The notes beneath the pieces were generated by a model. It saw nothing but the letters and a program-made list of their open reading frames with translations. It was not told where the DNA came from and did no database searches. Shown in pieces: positions 46,248 to 59,227 of a stretch of 64,000 nt of DNA. This DNA comes from Symsagittifera roscoffensis (taxonomy: Eukaryota; Xenacoelomorpha; Acoela; Convolutidae), in NCBI RefSeq assembly GCF_963678635.1, contig NC_087065.1:38095888-38159887 (forward strand), in the 5' to 3' direction. The first letter of the stretch is position 1; every line of letters starts with the position of its first letter. A program made the translations under genes and the position numbers.

Positions 46248-48811
46248 CAACCACTCTTTAAAATAAACTTAACCGAACAAAAAAAGTTGGCGGATACCTT
46301 AGCAACGTATCTTAATTATTAGAACCTCACTTTTCTTACAATTTTTTTAAAGCCGTAAGCTCGGTAAACCATATATTCAATAGCTCTACACTTTGACTTT
46401 CACTGGATGTGGTTCTACTGAAGTAGAAAAAAGCTGGGGCGTGGGACGAAGTGGAGAGCAACGTAATTGAAAGCCACAAAATATAGACGTTTAGCCCAGC
46501 CTGCAATTACGAGATGGAAAGGATTCTTTTATCGATTACCCGGCAGAGGACTGCTGATTATTTCTGCAACAAAAGGGCCACTCTCCAAGAGCAAGCAACG
46601 ATCCAGAGCAGCTCAATGAAAATTTGCAGACGCATCAGAGTACAGAGTTTGAGTTAAAGTCTCTGCAATTGGCAGTGACTCACAAGTAAAGAGTGGCAGA
46701 ACTGATTGGCAAAAATAGGGGCAACCAACGAAAACTATTGGAAACAAGGAGGAAAGCAAGATCAAGACAAAATTGACGAAGAGTTAGCGCTTTAGAAACC
46801 GGGATTAGATCAGCGAGAATTGTTTTGTTTTGCGCTTTGTGAGTTTTAATCACTCTTGGCCTGCAAAACAGTGACTACATTACTACTGCCTTCTATATGT
46901 TCAAAATAATTTTACAGAAGAAGGCAAGCTTGTAAAGTTGTCATAGATTAATTTAGGTTTTTCTAAAATAACTATCTGTCCATATATTGAAACTTCTTAG
47001 AAAATGTCTGAAAAACAATTTTATACCAAAAATTTTAAAATTTAGAGTCCCTCAGAACAGTTTTTGGTTCAGACCAAGCAGTGCATAAATTTCAGCTCTG
47101 AAATTATCAAGAGATGAGACAATAAGGGTTAAAGAGGACAGAAAAAGGTACGTGGAGATGGCAAAAAGGTCCAATTGCTTGTGCAGAAAGGAACTACGAG
47201 CACTTGTGCGCATTCGTTTTTAATTTTGTGAAGCTCAAAAATTTGAAAGCTTCAAAACAAGATAACGAAACTATATCAAAATTGGAACAAAATGTAAGAG
47301 AGACAAGATAATTTTCTTGGTGGGAGTTAATATCAATCATTTAGGGTATTGATAACACTGATCTGTCGGAGAGGGTTCATGTAAAGTTCAAAATAATCCA
47401 ATCAGTGACAAGTTCAACGACAGGTTCTTTTTTGGCTGAAATCGACATTTTTCATTTACAATTGAAAAAGAAGAAAAAATTGGGTGAAACTTCAAGTGAA
47501 AATGCGGCGGTGGCCGAAACCATATGCACAGAAAAAAGATCGGAAAGATGTTGAAACGTTTTTAAAAAATCTCGTTCTAAAAATAATTTGTTGCTGGCTG
47601 TCTTTTTTGTTGAAAGGTTTGGTTTTTGCATAATTAGATTTTTGCATAAGTACAGAAAAAAAATCTTTATTAAAATTTGCTCAGCTTTGAAAAAATATGC
47701 AACCACTGATGCGATGATACTGACAATTATGAAAAATTAAGCAAAAAAATTACTTGCCATGAAGAAAAGAAACTAGATAAATGATCACTTGTAGTCCAAT
47801 ATGAGGCCATGAGGTGGGCAACCCGCGCAATTGTATAGTTTATCTTAGGTATACAAGGCAGAGACACCCTCATGACCATGACCAGTTTTATTAGTTTCGG
47901 GCAGCTTTTGTAAGAATCTGAAAGCAACGTCCGCAAAAAATTTGGACAAAATTCTAAAAATACTGCTCAAGATCCGGCTGAAACTATATTAAAATTTTAT
48001 GTTAAAAAAAGATAACCTAAGGTCATATGATGGAAGCAGATCCGGCTGAAACTATAGTAATTTTGATGTAAGAAAATGATTCACCAAGGTCATTTGATGG
48101 AAGCAATTGAAATTGCCTCAAAAAAATGTTCAGTCCGGAGTCTCCTATTGGAATTCAACGATCCACGATGGAATGATTTCAAAAATTTTGGCCACTGAGT
48201 CATTTTTTCAGGGGTAAAGATTCATGGTATGTTCACTTTTAAAATTTAGCAATGGGCGCTTCTCCTGCGGTGATTTTTGGAAATACATAGTTGATTGAGT
48301 ATTAGTTTGCCCGATACAAAAAAATGGAGGGGACGGATGTAAAATCATCGGATGACTAGAATGGCTTGTGCCTATGTTGCAGCGGGAAAATAAATATAGA
48401 ATGAATGTTGCAGATACCAAAAATGGTATCTTTTTATTAACGAAAAAATTCTACAACGATGTTAACGCATCATAAACCGAAATGATCTGGTATTGTTTCA
48501 TTTTGCTTTTTTATTCATCAACATGTCTCCAATATGTCTAAATCATGTCAATGTCTTTAATAAACACATGTCTCAATCGAACTTATGGTTCAGAAAACTC
48601 CAAAAAGAAACGATTAAAAATCCTCATTCAATTTTACAGCTCAAAATTGTTTTCCTCGGATGAAAAATTTTAGAGGTAATTTGTTATGGCTCAGAACAAG
48701 GTCTGAGGAGAATTACTGATGAGAAGTAATATTCAAAATCTGATTCAATTAGCTCCAAAAACATTTGAAATTTATTTTTTATCATAGTTTTTTTCAGCCC
48801 TACATTGAAAT
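46248..48811 (+). repeat. array unit c, full length (2564 bp)
   Basis: Near-identical to unit d. Carries TGA after GACTGC and a one-base shift (AGAAAAAAGATCGG) that breaks the Lys-rich segment. Confidence 0.88.
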
Positions 48812-51376
48812 CAACCACTCTTTAAAATAAACTTAACCGAACAAAAAAAGTTGGCGGATACCTTAGCAACGTATCTTAATTATTAGAACCTCACTTTTCT
48901 TACAATTTTTTTAAAGCCGTAAGCTCGGTAAACCATATATTCAATAGCTCTACACTTTCACTTTCATTGGATGTGGTTCTACTGAAGTAGAAAAAAGCTG
49001 GGGCGTGGGACGAAGTGGAGAGCAACGTAATTGAAAGCCACAAAATATAGACGTTTAGCCCAGCCTGCAATTACGAGATGGAAAGGATTCTTTTATCGAT
49101 TACCCGGCAGAGGACTGCTGATTATTTCTGCAACAAAAGGGCCACTCTCCAAGAGCAAGCAACGATCCAGAGCAGCTCAATGAAAATTTGCAGACGCATC
49201 AGAGTACAGAGTTTGAGTTAAAGTCTCTGCAATTGGCAGTGACTCACAAGTAAAGAGTGGCAGAACTGATTGGCAAAAATAGGGGCAACCAACGAAAACT
49301 ATTGGAAACAAGGAGGAAAGCAAGATCAAGACAAAATTGAGGAAGAGTTAGCGCTTTAGAAACCGGGATTAGATCAGCGAGAATTGTTTTGTTTTGCGCT
49401 TTGTGAGTTTTAATCATTCTTGGCCTGCAAAACAGTGACTACATTACTACTGCCTTCTATATGTTCAAAATAATTTTACAGAAGAAGGCAAGCTTGTAAA
49501 GTTGTCATAGATTAATTTAGGTTTTTCTAAAATAACTATCTGTCCATATATTGAAACTTCTTAGAAAATGTCTGAAAAACAATTTTATACCAAAAATTTT
49601 AAAATTTAGAGTCCCTCAGAACAGTTTTTGGTTCAGACCAAGCAGTGCATAAATTTCAGCTCTGAAATTATCAAGAGATGAGACAATAAGGGTTAAAGAG
49701 GACAGAAAAAGGTACGTGGAGATGGCAAAAAGGTCCAATTGCTTGTGCAGAAAGGAACTACGAGCACTTGTGCGCATTCGTTTTTAATTTTGTGAAGCTC
49801 AAAAATTTGAAAGCTTCAAAACAAAATAACGAAACTATATCAAAATTGGAACAAAATGTAAGAGAGACAAGATAATTTTCTTGGTGGGAGTTAATATCAA
49901 TCATTTAGGGTATTGATAACACTGATCTGTCGGAGAGGGTTCATGTAAAGTTCAAAATAATCCAATCAGTGACAAGTTCAACGACAGGTTCTTTTTTTGG
50001 CTGAAATCGACATTTTTCATTTACAATTGAAAAAGAAGAAAAAATTGGGTGAAACTTCAAGTGAAAATGCGGCGGTGGCCGAAACCATATGCACAGAAAA
50101 AAGATCGGAAAGATGTTGAAACGTTTTTAAAAAATCTCGTTCTAAAAATAATTTGTTGCTGGCTGTCTTTTTTGTTGAAAGGTTTGGTTTTTGCATAATT
50201 AGATTTTTGCATAAGTACAGAAAAAAAATCTTTATTAAAATTTGCTCAGCTTTGAAAAAATATGCAACCACTGATGCGATGATACTGACAATTATGAAAA
50301 ATTAAGCAAAAAAATTACTTGCCATGAAGAAAAGAAACTAGATAAATGATCACTTGTAGTCCAATATGAGGCCATGAGGTGGGCAACCCGCGCAATTGTA
50401 TAGTTTATCTTAGGTATACAAGGCAGAGACACCCTCATGACCATGACCAGTTTTATTAGTTTCGGGCAGCTTTTGTAAGAATCTGAAAGCAACGTCCGCA
50501 AAAAATTTGGACAAAATTCTAAAAATACTGCTCAAGATCCGGCTGAAACTATATTAAAATTTTATGTTAAAAAAAGATAACCTAAAGTCATATGATGGAA
50601 GCAGATCCGGCTGAAACTATAGTAATTTTGATGTAAGAAAATGATACACCAAGGTCATTTGATGGAAGCAATTGAAATTGCCTCAAAAAACTGTTCAGTC
50701 CGGAGTCTCCTATTGGAATTCAACGATCCACGATGGAATGATTTCAAAAATTTTGGCCACTGAGTCATTTTTTCAGGGGTAAAGATTCATGGTATGTTCA
50801 CTTTTAAAATTTAGCAATGGGCGCTTCTCCTGCGGTGATTTTTGGAAATACATAGTTGATTGAGTATTAGTTTGCCCGATACAAAAAAATGGAGCGGACG
50901 GATGTAAAATCATCGGATGACTAGAATGGCTTGTGCCTATGTTGCAGCGGGAAAATAAATATAGAATGAATGTTGCAGATACCAAAAATGGTATCTTTTT
51001 ATTAACGAAAAAATTCTACAACGATGTTAACGCATCATAAACCGAAATGATCTGGTATTGTTTAATTTTGCTTTTTTATTCATCAACATGTCTCCAATAT
51101 GTCTAAATCATGTCAATGTCTTTAATAAACACATGTCTCAATCGAACTTATGGTTCAGAAAACTCCAAAAAGAAACGATTAAAAATCCTCATTCAATTTT
51201 ACAGCTCAAAATTGTTTTCCTCGGATGAAAAATTTTAGAGGTAATTTGTTATGGCTCAGAACAAGGTCTGAGGAGAATTACTGATGAGAAGTAATATTCA
51301 AAATCTGATTCAATTAGCTCCAAAAACATTTGAAATTTATTTTTTATCATAGTTTTTTTCAGCCCTACATTGAAAT
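48812..51376 (+). repeat. array unit d, full length (2565 bp)
   Basis: Differs from unit c at only scattered positions. The c, d and e group is the youngest part of the array. Confidence 0.88.
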
Positions 51377-53950
51377 CAAACACTCTTTAAAATAAATCTA
51401 TTGGCAACTTAACCGAACAAAAAAAGTTGGCGGATACCTTAGCAACGTGTCTTAATTATTAGAACCTCACTTTTCTTACAATTTTTTTAAAGCCGTAAGC
51501 TCGGTAAACCATATATTCAATAGCTCTACACTTTGACCTTCACTGGATGTGGTTCTACTGAAGTAGAAAAAAGCTGGGGCGTGGGACGAAGTGGAGAGCA
51601 ACGTAATTGACAACCACAAAATATAGAAGTTTAGCCCAGCCTGCAATTACGAGATGGAGAGGATTCTTTTATCGATTACCCGGTAGAGGACTGCTGATTA
51701 TTTCTGCAACAAAAGGGCCACTCTCCAAGAGCAAGCAACGATCCAGAGCAGCTCAATGAAAATTTGCAGACGCATCAGAGTACAGAGTTTGAGTTAAAGT
51801 CTCTGCAATTGGCAGTGACTCACAAGTAAAGAGTGGCAGAACTGATTGGCAAAAATAGGGGCAACCAACGAAAACTATTGGAAACAAGGAGGAAAGCAAG
51901 ATCAAGACAAAATTGAGGAAGAGTTAGCGCTTTAGAAACCGGGATTAGATCAGCGAGAATTGTTTTGTTTTGCGCTTTGTGAGTTTTAATCACTCTTGGC
52001 CTGCAAAACAGTGACTACATTACTACTGCCTTCTATATGTTCAAAATAATTTTACAGAAGAAGGCAAGCTTGTAAAGTTGTCATAGATTAATTTAGGTTT
52101 TTCTAAAATAACTATCTCTCCATAGATTGAAACTTCTTAGAAAATGTCTAAAAAACAATTTTATACCAAAAAGTTTGAAATTTAGAGTCGCTCAGAACAG
52201 TTTTTGGTTCAGACCAAGCAGTGCATAAATTTCAGCTCTGAAATTATCAAGAGATGAGACAATGAGGGCCAAAGAGGACAGAAAAAGGTACGTGGAGATG
52301 GCAAAAAGGTCCAATTGCTTGTGCAGAAAGGAACTACGAGCACTTGTGCGCATTCGTTTTTAATTTTGTGAAGCTCAAAAATTTGAAAGCTTCAAAACAA
52401 GATAACGAAACTATATCAAAATTGGAACAAAATGTAAGAGAGACAAGATAATTTTCTTGGTGGGAGTTAATATCAATCATTTAGGGTATTGATAACACTG
52501 ATCTGTCGGAGAGGGTTCATGTAAAGTTCAAAAAAATCCAATCAGTGACAAGTTCAACGACAGGTTCTTTTTTGGCTGAAATCGACATTTTTCATTTACA
52601 ATTGAAAAAGAAGAAAAAATTGGGTGAAACTTCAAGTGAAAATGCGGCGGTGGCCGAAACCATATGCACAGAAAAAAGATCGGAAAGATGTTGAAACGTT
52701 TTTAAAAAATCTCGTTCTAAAAATAATTTGTTGCTGGCTGTCTTTTTTGTTGAAAGGTTTGGTTTTTGCATAATTAGATTTTTGCATAAGTACAGAAAGA
52801 AATCTTTATTAAAATTTGCTCAGCTTTGAAAAAATATGCAACCACTGATGCGATTATACTGACAATTATGAAAAATTGAGCAAAAAAATTACATGCCATG
52901 AAGAAAAGAAACTAGATAAATGATCACTTGTAGTCCAATATGAGGCCATGAGGTGGGCAACCCGCGCAATTGTATAGTTTATCTTAGGTATACAAGGCAG
53001 AGACACCCTCATGACCATGACCAGTTTTATTAGTTTCGGGCAGCTTTTGTAAGAATCTGAAAGCAACGTCCGCAAAAAATTTGGACAAAATTCTAAAAAT
53101 ACTGCTCAAGATCCGGCTGAAACTATATTAAAATTTTATGTAAAAAAAAGATAACCTAAGGTCATATGATGGAAGCAGATCCGGCTGAAACTATAGTAAT
53201 TTTGATGTAAGAAAATGATACACCAAGGTCATTTGATGGAAGCAATTGAAATTGCCTCAAAAAACTGTTCAGTCCGGAGTCTCCTATTGGAATTCAACGA
53301 TCCACGATGGAATGATTTCAAAAATTTTGGCCACTGAGTCATTTTTTCAGGGGTAAAGATTCATGGTATGTTCACTTTTAAAATTTAGCAATGGGCGCTT
53401 CTCCTGCGGTGATTTTTGGAAATACATAGTTGATTGAGTATTAGTTTGCCCGATACAAAAAAATGGAGGGGACGGATGTAAAATCATCGGATGACTAGAA
53501 TGGCTTGTGCCTATGTTGCAGCGGGAAAATAAATATAGAATGAATGTTGCAGATACCAAAAATGGTATCTTTTTATTAACGAAAAAATTCTACAACGATG
53601 TTAACGCATCATAAACCGAAATGATCTGGTATTGTTTAATTTTGCTTTTTTATTCATCAACATGTCTCCAATATGTCTAAATCATGTCAATGTCTTTAAT
53701 AAACACATGTCTCAATCGAACTTATGGTTCAGAAAACTCCAAAAAGAAACGATTAAAAATCCTCATTCAATTTTACAGCTCAAAATTGTTTTCCTCGGAT
53801 GAAAAATTTTAGAGGTAATTTGTTATGGCTCAGAACAAGGTCTGAGGAGAATTACTGATGAGAAGTAATATTCAAAATCTGATTCAATTAGCTCCAAAAA
53901 CATTTGAAATTTATTTTTTATCATAGTTTTTTTCAGCCCTACATTGAAAT
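51377..53950 (+). repeat. array unit e, full length (2574 bp)
   Basis: Begins with CAAACACTC where units c and d have CAACCACTC, and has an extra ATCTATTGGCAA block, both shared with units f and i. It is otherwise very close to d. Confidence 0.88.
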
Positions 53951-55770
53951 CAAACACTCTTTAAAATAAATCTATTGGCAACTTAACCGAACAAAAAAAG
54001 TTGGCGGATACCTTAGCAACGTGTCTTAATTATTAGAACCTCACTTTTCTTACAATTTTTTTAAAGCCGTAAGCTCGGTAAACCATATATTCAATAGCTC
54101 TACACTTTGACCTTCACTGGATGTGGTTCTACTGAAGTAGAAAAAAGCTGGGGCGTGGGACGAAGTGGAGAGCAACGTAATTGACAGCCACAAAATATAG
54201 AAGTTTAGCCCAGCCTGCAATTACGAGATGGAGAGGATTCTTTTATCGATTACCCGGTAGAGGACTGCTTATTATTTCTGCAACAAAAGGGCCACTCTCC
54301 AAGAGCAAGCAACGATCCAGAGCAGCTCAATGAAAATCTGAAGACGCATCAGAGTACAGAGTTTGAGTTAAAGTCTCTGCAATTGGCAGTGAATCACAAG
54401 TAAAGACTGGCAGAACTGATTGGCAAAAATAGGGGCAACCAACTAAAACTATTGGAAACAAGGAGGAAAGCAAGATCAAGACAAAATTGAGGAAGAGTTA
54501 GCGCTTTAGAAACTGGGATTATATCAGCGAGAATTGTTTTGTTTTGCGCTTTGTGAGTTTTAATCACTCTTGGCCTGCAAAGCAGTGACTACATTACTAC
54601 TGCCTTCTATATGTTCAAAATAATTTTACAGAAGAAGGCAAGCTTGTAAAGTTGTCATAGATTAATTTAGGTTTTTCTAAAATAAATAACTATCTGTCCA
54701 TAGATTGAAACTTCTGAGAAAATGTCTGAAAAACAATTTTATACCAAAAAGTTTGAAATTTAGAGTCGCTCAGAACAGTTTTTGGTTCAGACCAAGCAGT
54801 GCATAAATTTCAGCTCTAAAATTATCAAGAGATGAGACAATGAGGGCCAAAGAGGACAGAAAAAGGTACGTGGAGATGGCAAAAAGGTCCAATTGCTGGT
54901 GCAGAAAGGAACTACGAGCACTTGTGCGCATCCGTTTTTAATTTTGTGAAGCTTAAAAATTTGAAAGCTTTAAAACAAGATAATGGAATTATATCAAAAT
55001 TAGAACAAAATGTAAGAGAGACAAGATAAACTTAGTGGGAGTTAAGATTAATCATTTAGGGTATTAATAACACTGATATGTCGGGGAGGGTACATGTAAA
55101 GTTCAAAATATTCCAATCAGTGACAAGTTCAACGACAGGTTCTTTTTTGGCTGAAATCGACATTTTTCATTTACAATTGAAAAAGAAGAAAAGGTTGGGT
55201 GAAACTTCAAGTGAAACTGCGGCGGTGGCGAAACCATATGCACAGAAAAAAGATCGGAAAGATGTTGAAACGTTTTTAAAAAAATCTCGTTCTAAAAATA
55301 ATTTGTTGCTGGCTGTCTTTTTTGTTGAAAGGTTTGGTTTTTGCATAATTAAATTTTTGCATAAGTACAGAAAAAAAATTTTTATTAAATTTTGCTCGGC
55401 TTTGAAAAAATATGCAACTACTGATGCGATGATACTGACAATTATGAAAAATTGAGCAAAAAAATTACTTGTCATGAAGAAAAGAAACTAGATAAAGGAT
55501 CACTTGTAGTCCAATATGAGGCCAACAGGTGGGCAACCCGCCCAATTGTACAGTTTATCTTAGGTATACAAGGCAGAGACACCCTCATGACCATGACCAG
55601 TTGTATTAGTTTCGGGCAACTTTTGTACGAATCTGAAAGCGACGTCTGCAAAAAATTTTGACAAAATTCTAAAAATACTGCTCAAGATCCGGCTGAAACT
55701 ATATTAAAATTTTATGTAAAAAAAAGATACCTTAAGATCATATGATGGAAGCAGATCCGGCTGAAACTAA
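53951..55770 (+). repeat. array unit f, truncated, best-preserved coding segments
   Basis: Contains the longest open segments of the array: 55078-55455 (125 codons) and 55452-55661 (69 codons), overlapping by four bases in different frames. It breaks off at about 55770 after GATCCGGCTGAAACTA, where a partial unit restarts from its middle. Confidence 0.82.
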
Positions 55771-56734
55771 GAATAATTTAGGTTTTTCTAAAATAAATAA
55801 CTATCTGTCCATAGATTGAAACTTCTGAGAAAATGTCTGAAAAACAATTTTATACCAAAAATTTTGAAATTTAGAGTCCCTCAGAACAGTTTTTGGTTCA
55901 CACCAAGCAGTGTATAAATTTCAGCTCTGAAATTATCAAGAGATGAGACAATATGGGCCAAAGAGGACAGAAAAAGGTACGTGGAGATGGCAAAAAGGTC
56001 CAATTGCTGATGCAGAAAGAAACTACGAGCACTTTTGCGCATTCGTTTTTAATTTTGTGAAGCTTAAAAATTTGAAAGCTTTAAATCAAGATAATGAAAT
56101 TATATCAAAATTGGAACAAAATGTAAGAGAGACAAAATAAACTTAGTGGGAGTTAAGATTAATCATTTAAGGTATTAATAACACTGATCTGTCGGGGAGG
56201 GTACATGTAAAGTTCAAAATATTCCAATCAGTGACAAGTTCAACGACAGGTTCTTTTTTGGCTGATATCAACATTTTTCATTTACAATTGTAAAAGAAGA
56301 AAAGATTGGGTGAAATTTCAAGTGAAAATGCGGCGGTGGCCAAAACCATATGCACAGAAAAAAGATCGGAAAGATATTGAAAGGTTTGGTTTTTGCACAA
56401 TTAGGTTTTTGCATAAGTACAGAAAAAAAAATCTTTATAAAATTTGCTCAGCTTTGAAAAAATATGCAACCACTGATGCCATGATACTGACAATTATAAA
56501 AAATTGAGCAAAAAAGTTACTTGCCATGAAGAAAAGAAACTAGATAAAGGATCATTTGTAGTCCAAAATGAGGCCAACAGTTGGGCAACCCGCCCAATTT
56601 AACTGTTTAGCTTAGGTATACAAGGCAGAGACACCCTCATGACCATGACCAGTTGTATTAGTTTCGGGCAGCTTTTGTAAGAATCTGAAAGCGACGTCCG
56701 CAAAAAATTTGGATAAAATTCTAAAATTCTTAAT
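55771..56734 (+). repeat. array unit g, partial
   Basis: Starts at the GAATAATTTAGGTTTTTC position of the unit and ends near 56727 after AAAATTCTAAAA. It lacks the first third and the last third. A deletion of about 80 bases removes the middle of the Lys-rich segment (near 56380). Confidence 0.75.
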
Positions 56735-59227
56735 ATCTTAATTATTAGAACCTCACTTTTTTTACAATTTTTTTAAAGCCGTAAGCTCGGTATACCATAT
56801 ATTCAATAGCTCTACACTTTGACCTTCACTGGATGTGGTTCTACTGAAGTAGAAAAAAGCTGGGGCGTGGGACGAAGTGGAGAGCAACGTAATTGACAGC
56901 CACAAAATTAAGAAGTTTAGCCAGCCTGCAATTACGAGATGGAGAGTGTTCTTTTATCGATTACCCGGCAGAGGACTGCTTATTATTTCTGCAACAAAAG
57001 GGCCACTCTCCAAGAGCAAGCAACGATCCAGAGCAGCTCAATGAAAATCTGAAGACGCATCAGAGTACAGAGTTTGAATTAAAGTCTCTGCAATTGGCAG
57101 TGACTCACAAGTAAAGACTGGCAGAACTGATTGGCAAAACTAGGGGCCACCAACGAAAACTATTGGAAAAAAGGAGGAAAGCAAGATCAAGACAAAATTG
57201 ACGAAGAGTTAGCGCTTTAGAAACCGGGATTAGATCAGCGAGAATTGTTTTGTTTTGCGCTTTGTGAGTTTTAATCACTCTTGGCCTGCAAAACAGTAAC
57301 TACATTACTACTGCCTTCTATATGTTCAAAATTTTTTTAAAGAAGAAGGCAAACTTGTAAACTTGTCATAGATTAATTTACTTTTTTTTTAAAATAAATA
57401 ACCATCTTTCCATAGATTGAAACTTCAAAGAAAATGTCTGAAAAACAATTTTATACCAAAAATTTTGAAGTTTAGAGTCCCTCAGAACAGTTTTTGGTTC
57501 AGACCAAGCAGTGCCAAACTTTCAGCTCTGAAATTATCAAGAGATGAGACAATAAGGAGGGCAGAAAAAGCTACGTGGAGATGGCAAAAAGGTCCAATTG
57601 CTTGTGCAGAAAGGAACTACGAGCACTTATGCGCATTCATTTTTAATTTTGTGAAGCTCAAAATTTTGAAAACTTAAAAACAAGATAACGAAACTATATC
57701 AAAATTGGAACAAAATGTAAGAGAGACAAGATAAATTTCTTGGTGTGAGTTAATATCAATCATTTAGGGTATTAATAACACTGATCTGTCGGAGAGGGTT
57801 CATGTAAAGTTCAAAATAATCCAATCAGTGACAAGTTCAACGACAGGGTCTTTTTTGGCTAAAATTGACATTTTTCATTAACAATTGAAAAACAAGAAAA
57901 AATTGGGTGAAACTTCAAGTGAAAATGCGGCGGTGGCCGAAACCATATGCACAGAAAAAAGATCGGAAAGATGTTGAAACGTTTTTAAAAAAATCTCTTT
58001 CTAAAAATAATTTGTTGCTGGCTGTCTTTTTTGTTGAAAGGTTTGGTTTTTGCACAATTAGATTTTTGCATAAGTACAAAAAAATCTTTATTAAATTGTG
58101 CTCAGCTTTGAAAAAATATGCAACCACTGATGCGATAATATTGAGACAATTGTGAAAAATTGAGCAAAAAAGTTACTTGCCATGAAGAAAAGAAACTAGA
58201 TAAAGGATCATTTGTAGTCCAATATGAGGCCAACAGTTGGGCAACCCGCCCAATTGTACTGTTTAGCTTAGGTATACAAGGCAGAGACACCCTCATGACC
58301 ATGAACAGTTGTATTAGTTTTGGGCAGCTTTTGTAGGAATCTGAAAGCGAAGTCCGCAAAAAATTTGAACAAAATTCTAAAAATACTGCTCAAGATCCGA
58401 CTGAAAATATAAAAAATAGTGATGTAAAAAATAGATACCTTAAGGTCATATGATGGAAGCAGATCCGGCTGAAACTATGTAAGAAAACTGATACACCAAG
58501 GTCATTTGTGAAAGCAGTTGAAATTGCCTCAAAAAAACTGTTCAGTCATGAGTCTCCTCCTATTGGAATTCAACGATCCACGATGAAATGCTTTCGAAGG
58601 TTTTGGCCACTGAGTCATTTTTTCATGGGTCAAGATTCATGGTATGTTCCTTTTGAAAATTTAGCAATGGGCGCTTCTCCCGTGGTGTCTTTTGGAAATA
58701 CATAGTTGATTGAGTATTAGTTTGCCCGATACAAAAAAAATGGAGGTGACGAATGTAAAATCATCGGATGACTAGAATGGCTTGTGCCTATGTTGCAGCG
58801 GGAAAATAAAAATAGAATGAATATTGCAGATACCAAAAATGGTATCTTTTAATTAACGAAAAAATTCTACAACGATGTTTACGCATCATAAACCGAAATG
58901 ATCTGGTGTTGTTTAATTTTGCTTTTTTATTCATCAACATGTCTCTAATATGTCTAAATCCAGTCAATGTCTTTAATAAACACATATCTCAATCAAATTT
59001 ATGGTTCAAAAAACTCCAAAAAGAAACGATTAAAAACCCTCATTCAATTTTACAGCTCAAAATTTTTTTCATCGGATGAAAAATTTTAGAGGTAATTTGT
59101 TATGGCTCAGAACAAGATCTGAGGAGAAACACTGATGAGAAGTAAAATTCAAAATCTGATTCAATTTGCTCCGAAAACATTTGAAATTTATTTTTTATCA
59201 TAGTTTTTTTCAGCCCTACATTGAAAT
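56735..59227 (+). repeat. array unit h, nearly full length
   Basis: Lacks about 75 bases at its start. The first coding-like segment is open here (56893-57114), as are 57907-58155 and 58508-58705. It is more diverged from c-e than those are from each other. Confidence 0.82.
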
